10,027 bases of DNA from CAZAFM01 sp964484395. Lineage in GTDB: Bacteria > Campylobacterota > Campylobacteria > Campylobacterales > CAZAFM01. Positions 1 through 5,713 of this stretch are shown here, piece by piece (within the stretch, counting starts at the first letter, position 1; each line of letters starts with the position of its first letter). The notes under the pieces were generated by a model, which saw nothing but the letters and a program-made list of their open reading frames with translations, made no database searches and was not told the origin of the DNA. The position numbers and the translations under genes are program-made. The stretch covers positions 1 to 10,027 of the forward strand of contig CAZAFM010000079.1 of the NCBI GenBank assembly GCA_964484395.1, in the 5' to 3' direction.

Positions 1-266
1 GCACAACTAGCAAAGAGACTTTGCAAGGGTCTTTTAGATCAGTCTCAACAAAAGTAGGGGCAGACGCAGAAAATGCAAATGTGATACTTGATACTCGCTC
101 TTCAGTGCATACCTCTGTAAAAAAAGAGTTTAGCTCTATCTCAGAAGTAAACATAGATGAAGAGCTGACAAATCTTATTCGATTTCAAGCAGGATATAGT
201 GCAAATGCTAAAGTCATCACTACAATCGATCAAATGATAAACACACTTCTTGGAATAAAGCAGTAA
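1..266 (+). CDS. flgK: Flagellar hook-associated protein FlgK, C-terminal fragment
   Basis: This is the 3' end of a gene that starts before the window. The frame is open from base 3 and gives 87 residues up to the TAA at 264-266. The tail contains the pattern NIDEELTNLIRFQ, then YSANAKVITTIDQMINTLLGIKQ split over the last residues. This is the C-terminal helix shared by flagellar rod, hook and hook-associated proteins, in the form typical of FlgK (acidic DEE, then NLI and TTIDQM.NTLL). FlgK forms the junction between hook and filament outside the cell and is exported by the flagellar type III apparatus. A TTG at 21 could be mistaken for a start, but reading continues upstream in frame, so the gene is cut by the window edge and not short. 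A hairpin with a T-tract follows 20 bases later. FlgL is less likely because of the DEE/TTIDQM pattern. Confidence 0.88.
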   Translation, partial: TTSKETLQGSFRSVSTKVGADAENANVILDTRSSVHTSVKKEFSSISEVNIDEELTNLIRFQAGYSANAKVITTIDQMINTLLGIKQ

Positions 267-285
267 TAGAGTAGAGGTTTGTTAT

Positions 286-314
286 ACTCCGTATAAAAAA
301 GTGCGGAGTTTTTT
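286..314 (+). terminator. Hairpin with T-tract between flgK and the DHH gene, covering the next ribosome site
   Basis: ACTCCG at 286-291 pairs perfectly with CGGAGT at 304-309, followed by six T (309-314). The stem is only six base pairs and the loop twelve bases, so it is a weak to moderate intrinsic terminator for flgK. The right arm also holds GGAG (305-308), the only Shine-Dalgarno for the ATG at 315, so the folded form would hide that site. A TATACT at 283-288 could be a -10 box, but no -35 is evident. Confidence 0.45.
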
Positions 315-1358
315 ATGTATCTCTTCCATCTTTCACATACTGATCTTGACGGATATGGATGTCAGCTACTCACTAGCAGTGTATACAAAAAGCATAAATT
401 TTATAATGCCAACTATGGTGAAGAAGTATCTTTTAGGATAGATCAGATACTAAGAGATTGTGAAAAAGTGGATGAAAAAGTTATGTTTTTAATAACTGAC
501 CTAAATCTAAATCTTGCTGAAGCCAAAAAAATAGACGAAAAAGTAAAAAAATCAAAAAAAGAGATAGAGCTCCAACTTCTAGACCACCATGCTACAGGAC
601 TTGAGTGCTCCAAGCTGTATGAATGGTACTACCTAGATACAACAAGATGTGCTACTAAAATCACATACGACTACCTATATGAAAAGAAACCTAAAAAAAT
701 CAGCAAAAGCAGATGGCTAAAGCCTATGACTGATATGATAAACGCCATAGATATATGGAAAGAGAATGAAAAATACTTTGAGTTTGGCAAAGTATCTATG
801 AGGATGATATCTGATACAAGGGAGCTTAGTCGCTTTATGTTTGATGAAGAACATAGAGATTATAAGCTTACAATGCTAAAGTGGGCATCAAAGTACCTTG
901 GCAAAAAAGATGGACATATTAAACTAGATGATGCACTCATAAAACTCAAAAAAAGATACCTAAAAGATGATAAAAAAGACATACTTGATAACTACACCTC
1001 AAGATATATTGTATCACTACTAAAGAGCAAAAAAGAGCAGATAAAGATTTTTTACAAAGATAGTGTAGGTATACTTACTTTTCAGCTAGGGTCTATATCT
1101 ACTATTGCTAATGAGTTCTTAAAAGAGTGTGATGATATAGACTTTGTGATGGATGTTAATAGTAGAGGAAACTGCTCTTTTAGATCAAGTGGCAAAATAG
1201 ACCTCTCTATTTTTGCAAAAGAGTACTTTGGCGGTGGAGGACATCCAAACGCCTCAGGAGGGAGGTTCGAATGCGTAAAGGATAGCTTCTCTTATGAAAC
1301 AGTGAAAGAAAAAGTAGAAAAATATTTAGAAGGAGTGCAAAATGGTAAAACCAGATGA
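315..1358 (+). CDS. DHH/DHHA1-family phosphoesterase
   Basis: A 347-residue soluble protein of the DHH superfamily, whose members hydrolyse phosphodiester or phosphoanhydride bonds with bound Mn2+ (NrnA-type oligonucleotide/pAp phosphatases, RecJ-like nucleases, cyclic dinucleotide phosphodiesterases). Visible motifs run in family order: HTDLDG at residues 8-13 (motif I), TDL with D62 (motif II), DHH at 90-92 (motif III), and the DHHA1 substrate loop GGGGHPNASGGRF at 306-318. All metal ligands expected for the family appear present. The length fits a stand-alone DHH-DHHA1 protein and no membrane or sensor domain is visible, so a GdpP-type enzyme is excluded. The substrate cannot be told from sequence; cytosolic turnover of short oligonucleotides or pAp is the default inference. 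The ATG directly follows a T-tract, with GGAG six bases upstream. The 3' end overlaps the next gene by 17 bases, which suggests translational coupling. Confidence 0.85.
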   Translation: MYLFHLSHTDLDGYGCQLLTSSVYKKHKFYNANYGEEVSFRIDQILRDCEKVDEKVMFLITDLNLNLAEAKKIDEKVKKSKKEIELQLLDHHATGLECSKLYEWYYLDTTRCATKITYDYLYEKKPKKISKSRWLKPMTDMINAIDIWKENEKYFEFGKVSMRMISDTRELSRFMFDEEHRDYKLTMLKWASKYLGKKDGHIKLDDALIKLKKRYLKDDKKDILDNYTSRYIVSLLKSKKEQIKIFYKDSVGILTFQLGSISTIANEFLKECDDIDFVMDVNSRGNCSFRSSGKIDLSIFAKEYFGGGGHPNASGGRFECVKDSFSYETVKEKVEKYLEGVQNGKTR

Positions 1359-1608
1359 TAAGAAGCTTTTTGAAGCAGAATTAGAGATAGAGGAGTTGGC
1401 TATGCAACTAGCTGATATGCTAGGTGTAGCACTCTACTATGCAGGTGTAAAAAAAGATAACATGCAAACAGCAGTAGATGTATATCTAAACAGTATGGAA
1501 GATGTTTTTGGTGATGAGGTTGATGATGTTGAGTATGGGTTTGAAGAGATTATCAAAGTCATAGAGTATATGAAGGCAAATAGGGGCGATCTTTTTGACA
1601 GAGTTTAG
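1342..1608 (+). CDS. Small acidic protein of unknown function
   Basis: An 88-residue protein that I do not recognise. It is strongly acidic: Asp and Glu are spread along the whole length, with a cluster DEVDDVEYGFEE near residues 58-69. No cysteine, signal peptide or membrane segment is visible. The pattern of hydrophobic residues (ELAMQLADMLGVALYYAG, and EEIIKVIEYMK near the end) suggests a small all-helical fold. Its start ATG lies 17 bases inside the end of the DHH gene, with AAGGAG a few bases upstream, and its stop lies 14 bases inside purN. The overlaps at both ends make it a real gene in the same operon and not a chance frame. A role as a partner of the DHH enzyme or of PurN is possible but is only inference from position. 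Confidence 0.75.
   Translation: MVKPDDKKLFEAELEIEELAMQLADMLGVALYYAGVKKDNMQTAVDVYLNSMEDVFGDEVDDVEYGFEEIIKVIEYMKANRGDLFDRV
1582..1597 (+). promoter_or_regulatory. Ribosome site deciding the TTG start of purN
   Basis: AGGGG at 1582-1586 lies eight bases before TTG (1595-1597). The protein from this TTG starts MTEFRVAILLSGTGSN, the position where the PurN family begins, so the non-ATG start is well supported. The site is inside the coding sequence of the upstream small gene. Confidence 0.7.
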
Positions 1609-2170
1609 GGTAGCAATCCTACTGAGTGGAACAGGCAGTAATGCAGAGAATCTAATAAAAAAACTACAAAATAGAGAGTTAAATAGTAAAAAGCTCTCTT
1701 TTGTTGTAGCTATAAGTAACAAAAAAGATGCAGAGGGTCTAAAAAAGTGCAGAGCTCTTGGAGTAGAGAGTATAGTGCTTGAATCTCAAAGCAGAACAAG
1801 AGAGGAGTTTGATAGGGCTTTAGTAGATAAGCTTTTAGGCTACAAAACTGACTTAGTCCTACTAGCTGGCTTTATGCGGATATTGACCCCTCTTTTTGTA
1901 GATAGCTTCAGAGCACTCAATATTCACCCTTCACTACTTCCACTCTTCAAAGGTGGAAATGCTATGATGGAGAGCTATGAATCTATGATGAAAGTAGCTG
2001 GAGTCACTGTCCATGAAGTATCAAAAGAGCTAGATAGTGGCAAGATAGTAGCCCAAGATGTACTATACAAAAAAGAAAATGAGAGCTTTGAGGAGTTCAA
2101 AGCTCGTATGCATAGCCTAGAGCACAGCCTCTACCCTCAAGCTGTTTTGGAGTATATTCACTCTCTTTAG
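1595..2170 (+). CDS. purN: Phosphoribosylglycinamide formyltransferase (GART)
   Basis: PurN transfers a formyl group from 10-formyltetrahydrofolate to glycinamide ribonucleotide, the third step of de novo purine synthesis, in the cytosol. The 191 residues match the usual family length. Visible motifs: SGTGSN at 11-16 (phosphate-binding loop), AGFMRILTP at 91-99 (folate side), NIHPSLLP at 109-116 and ELDSGKIVAQ at 145-154. The catalytic triad known from the E. coli enzyme (Asn106, His108, Asp144) corresponds to N109, H111 and D147, so the enzyme should be active. After HPSLLP, the usual PG.H....AL stretch is replaced by FKGGNAMMESYES, which I believe is a variant found in Campylobacterota. The gene starts with TTG, overlaps the upstream small gene by 14 bases, and is the last gene of the operon. 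No clear intrinsic terminator follows it. Confidence 0.93.
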   Translation: MTEFRVAILLSGTGSNAENLIKKLQNRELNSKKLSFVVAISNKKDAEGLKKCRALGVESIVLESQSRTREEFDRALVDKLLGYKTDLVLLAGFMRILTPLFVDSFRALNIHPSLLPLFKGGNAMMESYESMMKVAGVTVHEVSKELDSGKIVAQDVLYKKENESFEEFKARMHSLEHSLYPQAVLEYIHSL

Positions 2171-2235
2171 TCTATCACCCCTTCTAAACTCCATCTTTCA
2201 CCACGCATTTGAGTAAAACCCGAATTAAAGCTACT

Positions 2236-2241
2236 TATAAT
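2236..2241 (+). promoter_or_regulatory. Candidate -10 box of the ectD promoter
   Basis: A perfect TATAAT lies 55 bases before the ectD start, in a 125-base gap after purN. A TTGAGT at 2209-2214 is 21 bases away, too far for a standard -35. Campylobacterota housekeeping promoters often lack a good -35, so the -10 alone is still a plausible call. Predicted transcript start is near 2248. Confidence 0.45.
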
Positions 2242-2249
2242 CTTCCTTA

Positions 2250-2274
2250 GTGTAGGTTAGGTATTTAACCCCAC
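2250..2274 (+). promoter_or_regulatory. Hairpin in the ectD leader
   Basis: GGTTA (2255-2259) pairs with TAACC (2266-2270) around a six-base loop, and GTG (2250-2252) pairs with CAC (2272-2274) after a small internal loop. It sits at the predicted 5' end of the ectD transcript, nine bases before the Shine-Dalgarno. It could protect the messenger end or be a protein site; the stem is short, so chance is not excluded. Confidence 0.3.
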
Positions 2275-2282
2275 AACAATAT

Positions 2283-2298
2283 AAGGAGGTACAACTTG
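2283..2298 (+). promoter_or_regulatory. Consensus ribosome site deciding the TTG start of ectD
   Basis: AAGGAGGT (2283-2290) is a full match to the anti-Shine-Dalgarno and lies five bases before TTG (2296-2298). No ATG in this frame is near enough to compete, so the TTG start is well supported. The strong site suggests high translation despite the weak start codon. Confidence 0.75.
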
Positions 2299-3207
2299 AG
2301 CACATTAAAAGACGCATACCCCTCAAGAAAGGGCAATGAAGAGAAGATTATCAAAAGACCTGACCCCGTAGTCTTTGGAAGTGAAGAGGGCGGAGAGTAC
2401 TCTTTGAACAAAGAGCAACTAGAAGGATTTGATAAAAACGGCTTTATTATTCTAGAAGACCTTTTTAGTGAAGATGAGGTAAATAGGCTTAGAAGTGAGG
2501 CTTTTAGGCTGAGAAATGATGATGATAACCTAAAACATAGAGAGTTTGTAACAGAACCAAACAGTGATGTGGTAAGGTCTATATTTGATCTACCAAAGTT
2601 CAGCAGTATCTTTGATGAACTCTCAAGAGATAGAAGGTTTCTTGATGTAGCCAAACAGATTGTGGGTGATGATGTCTATCTTCACCAATCAAGAATCAAC
2701 ATCAAGCCCGCCCTTGATGGAAAATCTTTTCCCTGGCACTCTGACTTTGAGACCTGGCATGTAGAAGATGGACTACCTGCACCAAGAGTAGTTACAGGGT
2801 GGATTATGCTAACAGAAAACACCCCTTATAATGGGCCACTTTTTGTAATACCAGGAAGCCATAAAGAGTATGTATCATGTCCTGGTACAACTCCTAAAGA
2901 TAACTACAAAACCTCCCTTAGAAACCAGATGCTAGGTACCCCTAGTCTAAAAGCACTAAAAGAGTTTGCTACAAAAGCGGAAGAAGAGGTTATAGGAGTA
3001 TATGGCAAAGCAGGTACAGTGGTTTTTCATGAGTGTAATATTATGCACGGAAGTCCTGATAATATATCTCCATGGCCTAGAACAAACTGCTTTTTTGTTT
3101 ACAACAGTGTCAACAACAAGCCCATAAATCCCCCATTTGGGGCAAAAGAGCTAAGACCTGAATTTCTCTGCAACAAAAACAACTCCCCCCTAACCACTTC
3201 GAACTAA
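2296..3207 (+). CDS. ectD: Ectoine hydroxylase (2-oxoglutarate/Fe(II) dioxygenase)
   Basis: EctD converts the compatible solute ectoine to 5-hydroxyectoine with O2, 2-oxoglutarate and Fe(II), releasing CO2 and succinate, in the cytosol. The 303 residues match the family length of about 300. The EctD signature is present almost unchanged: FPWHSDFETWHVEDGLP at residues 145-161. The Fe ligands H148, D150 and H251, the 2-oxoglutarate anchor R262 (in SPWPRTN), Q131 and W154 (equivalents of ectoine-pocket residues) are all in place. NGPLFVIPGSHKEYVSC (179-195) and FFVYNSVNNKP (266-276) are also EctD-like. This goes beyond a generic phytanoyl-CoA dioxygenase call. No ectA, ectB or ectC is in the window: purN lies upstream and ycjF converges downstream. 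The gene has its own candidate promoter, a strong ribosome site and a terminator, so it is a one-gene unit. The substrate may be made elsewhere on the genome or imported. Confidence 0.9.
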   Translation: MSTLKDAYPSRKGNEEKIIKRPDPVVFGSEEGGEYSLNKEQLEGFDKNGFIILEDLFSEDEVNRLRSEAFRLRNDDDNLKHREFVTEPNSDVVRSIFDLPKFSSIFDELSRDRRFLDVAKQIVGDDVYLHQSRINIKPALDGKSFPWHSDFETWHVEDGLPAPRVVTGWIMLTENTPYNGPLFVIPGSHKEYVSCPGTTPKDNYKTSLRNQMLGTPSLKALKEFATKAEEEVIGVYGKAGTVVFHECNIMHGSPDNISPWPRTNCFFVYNSVNNKPINPPFGAKELRPEFLCNKNNSPLTTSN

Positions 3208-3219
3208 ACATAGCATCTC

Positions 3220-3268
3220 TCTACTCTCTTGTTTTGTAATACAACTTCACAAAAAGCAAGAGAGTAGA
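3220..3268. repeat. Perfect 12-bp inverted repeat between the convergent genes ectD and ycjF
   Basis: TCTACTCTCTTG (3220-3231) is the exact reverse complement of CAAGAGAGTAGA (3257-3268). Three more A-T pairs after one G-T pair can extend the stem inward. No T-run follows on either strand, so alone it is not a classical terminator. Its right arm is shared with the terminator stem at 3261-3289. Confidence 0.7.
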
Positions 3269-3295
3269 TATGAAGCCTTCAGCTACTCTTTTTTT
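3261..3295 (+). terminator. Intrinsic terminator of ectD
   Basis: AGAGTAG (3261-3267) pairs with CTACTCT (3283-3289); inside it TGAA (3271-3274) pairs with TTCA (3278-3281) around GCC. Seven T follow at 3289-3295. It ends 88 bases after the ectD stop and overlaps the last codons of the convergent ycjF. The left arm can pair instead with the upstream arm at 3220-3231. Confidence 0.6.
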
Positions 3296-4326
3296 CTAAA
3301 CTCTTTTAAGATTGTTGAGATTATAGACATCTCTCTATCCTTGTCATTAATACTCATAGGTCTGCAAGCTCTTTTGATACTCTGACCTATGCGTGCCATT
3401 AGGATAGCGTTAGCTACTCCTTGACCTATGGACTTTGAAAAAACATTAAGAGAGCTAGAGGCTCCAACATCTGGTATGTAATCAAGAAGTTCTTCAGAGC
3501 TTCCTGCAAAGGCTACATTAAAGATGGCTTGTTTTAGTATCGAGTATGTACTTAACATACCCGGCTTGTAGCCATATAGCTTGGCTAGCTCATTTGCTAG
3601 ATATACGCTTCTGTAGATAGTTAGGAGCATATCTACTGTTGGAAGTGGGGATATAGCTGTGCCTATTCCTACTTGGATTGAGGCGTTTTTTATGATTTTG
3701 TCTGCTTTTTTGTCTATTGATCTGTAGACATCTTCATTTAGTCTATATAGTTCATCATATACTGGTGAGCTACTTAGCTTTGATCTTAGTCTATCTAGAG
3801 AGTCTCTAAGCTCTGTATCTTCTAAATCATTTTGATTTTCTACCAAAGTAGCTGATATGGATATAATCTCATGTGTTGGGTTTTGCTTCTGTTTGTCATA
3901 CTTTTCTTTGAGGTTATCAGCGTTTTTTAGGGCTTTTATCTGAGATAGTAGCTTCTGGATATGTAGGCCAATCACTCCTAGAAGTGCTAATAAGCCAACT
4001 ACATAGATAACATCTGCTAAAGATGGAGAGCTTATCATCTCCTCAAAAGATACCACAAAATCCCCCACCAATACCATAATGACAAAAAACACAAAAGCAG
4101 CAAAAAGCCCCCATATAGAGGCTAAAAAAGATAGTGCTTTATGCAAAGAGTGCTCTTTGTCGTAAGTCTCTTCTACTATCGGCTCATCATCCACTACATC
4201 ACCATCTAGGTCATCAAAAGTATGTGGCTTGGGTGACTTTTCACTATCTGCTTTACTATCTTGTAAGCCTCCATCTACCACCTCTCCTTCTAGGTTATCA
4301 AATGTGTGTGGCTTTATCTTGCTCAT
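3283..4326 (-). CDS. ycjF: YcjF/DUF697 family membrane protein
   Basis: A 347-residue inner-membrane protein of the YcjF (TIGR01620/DUF697) family. Residues 1-60 are acidic and probably cytosolic, with a duplicated peptide: KPHTFDNLEGEVVD (5-18) and KPHTFDDLDGDVVD (33-46). Two membrane segments follow at about 66-88 and 104-124, then a charged, possibly coiled region (about 125-215), then DUF697 with ISPLPTVDMLLTIYRS (225-240), ELAKLYGY (246-253) and the ending ARIGQSIKRACRPM (311-324), which closely resembles enterobacterial YcjF. Its biochemical function is not established. In E. coli, ycjX and ycjF lie together and respond to PspF, the phage-shock regulator. The start overlaps the ycjX stop as ATGA (4323-4326) and has AGGAG seven bases upstream, so the two are made together. 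Confidence 0.85.
   Translation of the reverse strand: MSKIKPHTFDNLEGEVVDGGLQDSKADSEKSPKPHTFDDLDGDVVDDEPIVEETYDKEHSLHKALSFLASIWGLFAAFVFFVIMVLVGDFVVSFEEMISSPSLADVIYVVGLLALLGVIGLHIQKLLSQIKALKNADNLKEKYDKQKQNPTHEIISISATLVENQNDLEDTELRDSLDRLRSKLSSSPVYDELYRLNEDVYRSIDKKADKIIKNASIQVGIGTAISPLPTVDMLLTIYRSVYLANELAKLYGYKPGMLSTYSILKQAIFNVAFAGSSEELLDYIPDVGASSSLNVFSKSIGQGVANAILMARIGQSIKRACRPMSINDKDREMSIISTILKEFRKKE
4189..4314 (-). repeat. Duplicated peptide motif in the YcjF N-terminus
   Basis: Two coding copies at 4273-4314 and 4189-4230 (minus strand) give KPHTFD(N/D)L(E/D)G(E/D)VVD. The copies are 28 residues apart and differ only by acidic or Asn/Asp exchanges, so the peptide appears conserved after duplication. 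It lies before the first membrane segment and could be a docking motif. Confidence 0.75.
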
Positions 4327-5669
4327 AGTATATCTCCTAATAGCTCATTTATAATCTCATCCATATTTGTATGATCCAATGCTTCATCCACTCTATACTC
4401 TTTTTTTGGTGGAAACACCTCTTTGTAGTTATAATCCTCTATCTTCCACTCATCATATTTTGGAAAGGATGGGGGCATCTCTCCTGGGTAGTGGTCTTTT
4501 AGCTCTTTGCTAACTGGGTCTATCCCTCTTATGCTTGAGAGTATCATACCCTCATATTTACGCTTAACTGTCTGGGTGCATTTGAGTGAAGCAAATATGT
4601 GTGAGCTTGCTTTTATGTTGTTAAACTCTAGGTTTTCTTTGTACTCTTTTGTCATTTGGTGTAGTAGTTCTTTGTAGTTTTGATGTTGTGAGGCTGATAG
4701 TAGGTCACATTTGGGAGCTGCTAGGATGACCTTTTTTATGGTTGGAGTAAAGAGCTTTTTTAGGAAGCTGTGTTTTTTATGATCATATAGTGAGACTATA
4801 GTATCAAGCCCTCTTCTCATATCCTCATAGCACTTGTGTCCATTCTGCAGGGCCTTTATCACATCTACTAGGATAATCTGCCTATCAAATCCTCTGAAAT
4901 ACTCAAGCTGTATGTTTTTGACTATATCCTCTACATATTTTTTATACTTCTCTTCAAACTCTGTGCTATATGATGCCTCTAAGTGCTCAATGGGAGCAAA
5001 GCCTAAAAGTGGGTCATTATCCAAGTCAGAAGGCATAACAAATCTACCCGGGATAAGAAATGTGTAGTTTCTATCTCTTAATACATTTAGAAGCTCTTTG
5101 TATTTTCTAACTATTAGCTCTCCATTAGTCATCTCTTTACTTATAAGCTCTAGGTACTCTCTACTCTCAGGCTCATCTATATCTTGTAGCCACTTTTTTG
5201 TCTTTTGGCACCACTGCTTGAATGAGAGGTTTATCAGTGATAGATCAAGTAGCCACTCACCTGGATAGTCTATAAGCTCTATGGTAAATGCACTGCCTTT
5301 TAGAAGTGAGCTTCTCTTTCTCTCTACTTTTAGCTTTATGGAGGTTATCTCATCAGTGCCTTTTGGCCAGATGTGCTCTTTTTTGATCCTATCTATAAGC
5401 GTGTAGTAGTCAAACCTCTTAGTCCCCATACTAGGAGCCTCTAGCTCAACTCTAAAGGACTTTTTGTCTGTTACAAAGGGGATTTTATCTCTATGAAGTA
5501 GCTGATCTATCAAAGAGGTGATAAAGACCGTTTTTCCAGCCCTACTAAGCCCAGTTATGGCTATTTTGTAGGAACTTGGCTTTAGGATAGGAGTCTCTTT
5601 TATGCTTGTGGTGTACTCTTTGATGCTGTTTTTGTACTCTTTGATGCTATTTTTGATGTTTAGGTTCAT
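4323..5669 (-). CDS. ycjX: YcjX-family P-loop NTPase
   Basis: A 448-residue protein of the YcjX (DUF463) family of GTPase-like ATP/GTP-binding proteins; cytosolic, probably acting at the membrane with YcjF. Visible: Walker A GLSRAGKT at 40-47, the Walker B/G3-type LIDYPGEWLLDL at 132-143, RQIILVDVIKALQNG at 263-277, and a degenerate G4-type APKCD at 318-322 where GTPases have N/TKxD. The C-terminus has the family features YPGEMPPSFP (394-403) and DEALDHTNMDEIINELLGDIL at the very end. The length is close to the E. coli protein. Residues 7-25 carry a threefold SIKE repeat before the NTPase domain. The role is unknown; in E. coli the pair is linked to the phage-shock regulon, but no psp gene is visible here. 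The start ATG has AGGA seven bases upstream. First gene of the ycjX-ycjF operon. Confidence 0.88.
   Translation of the reverse strand: MNLNIKNSIKEYKNSIKEYTTSIKETPILKPSSYKIAITGLSRAGKTVFITSLIDQLLHRDKIPFVTDKKSFRVELEAPSMGTKRFDYYTLIDRIKKEHIWPKGTDEITSIKLKVERKRSSLLKGSAFTIELIDYPGEWLLDLSLINLSFKQWCQKTKKWLQDIDEPESREYLELISKEMTNGELIVRKYKELLNVLRDRNYTFLIPGRFVMPSDLDNDPLLGFAPIEHLEASYSTEFEEKYKKYVEDIVKNIQLEYFRGFDRQIILVDVIKALQNGHKCYEDMRRGLDTIVSLYDHKKHSFLKKLFTPTIKKVILAAPKCDLLSASQHQNYKELLHQMTKEYKENLEFNNIKASSHIFASLKCTQTVKRKYEGMILSSIRGIDPVSKELKDHYPGEMPPSFPKYDEWKIEDYNYKEVFPPKKEYRVDEALDHTNMDEIINELLGDIL
5595..5651 (-). repeat. Tandem 21-bp repeat in the start of ycjX
   Basis: On the minus strand the codons for N/T-SIKEY recur every 21 bases three times (residues 7-13, 14-20, 21-25). 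The first two copies share an identical 15-base core, AGCATCAAAGAGTAC; the third has diverged. A preceding NIK (residues 4-6) may be a fourth remnant. This looks like slippage or unequal exchange within the gene. Confidence 0.75.
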
Positions 5670-5676
5670 TTGTGAT

Positions 5677-5713
5677 TCCTACTATATATTTATCCTAATT
5701 CCGACGGATTATA
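5677..5713 (-). promoter_or_regulatory. Promoter and ribosome site of ycjX-ycjF
   Basis: A perfect TATAAT reads on the minus strand at 5708-5713. The predicted transcript would start near 5701 and have a leader of about 32 bases with AGGA (5677-5680) seven bases before the ATG. No good -35 is seen at the standard distance. A second, weaker AT-rich -10 (TATAGT, 5682-5687) is too close to the start to leave a ribosome site. Confidence 0.45.

Noticed and set aside
1486..1722. Open frame on the minus strand across the end of the small acidic gene and the start of purN
   Set aside because: It is antisense to two well-supported genes and its translation (Leu/Phe/Ser-rich) has no family likeness.
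2265..2654. Minus-strand open frame opposite the start of ectD
   Set aside because: Serine/leucine-rich shadow of the ectD codons, without a ribosome site, and ectD is firmly identified.
4134..5067. Two short plus-strand open frames (4134-4328 and 4834-5067) opposite ycjF and ycjX
   Set aside because: Both are shadows of intact conserved genes and have His/Leu- or Ser/Cys-rich, non-protein-like composition.
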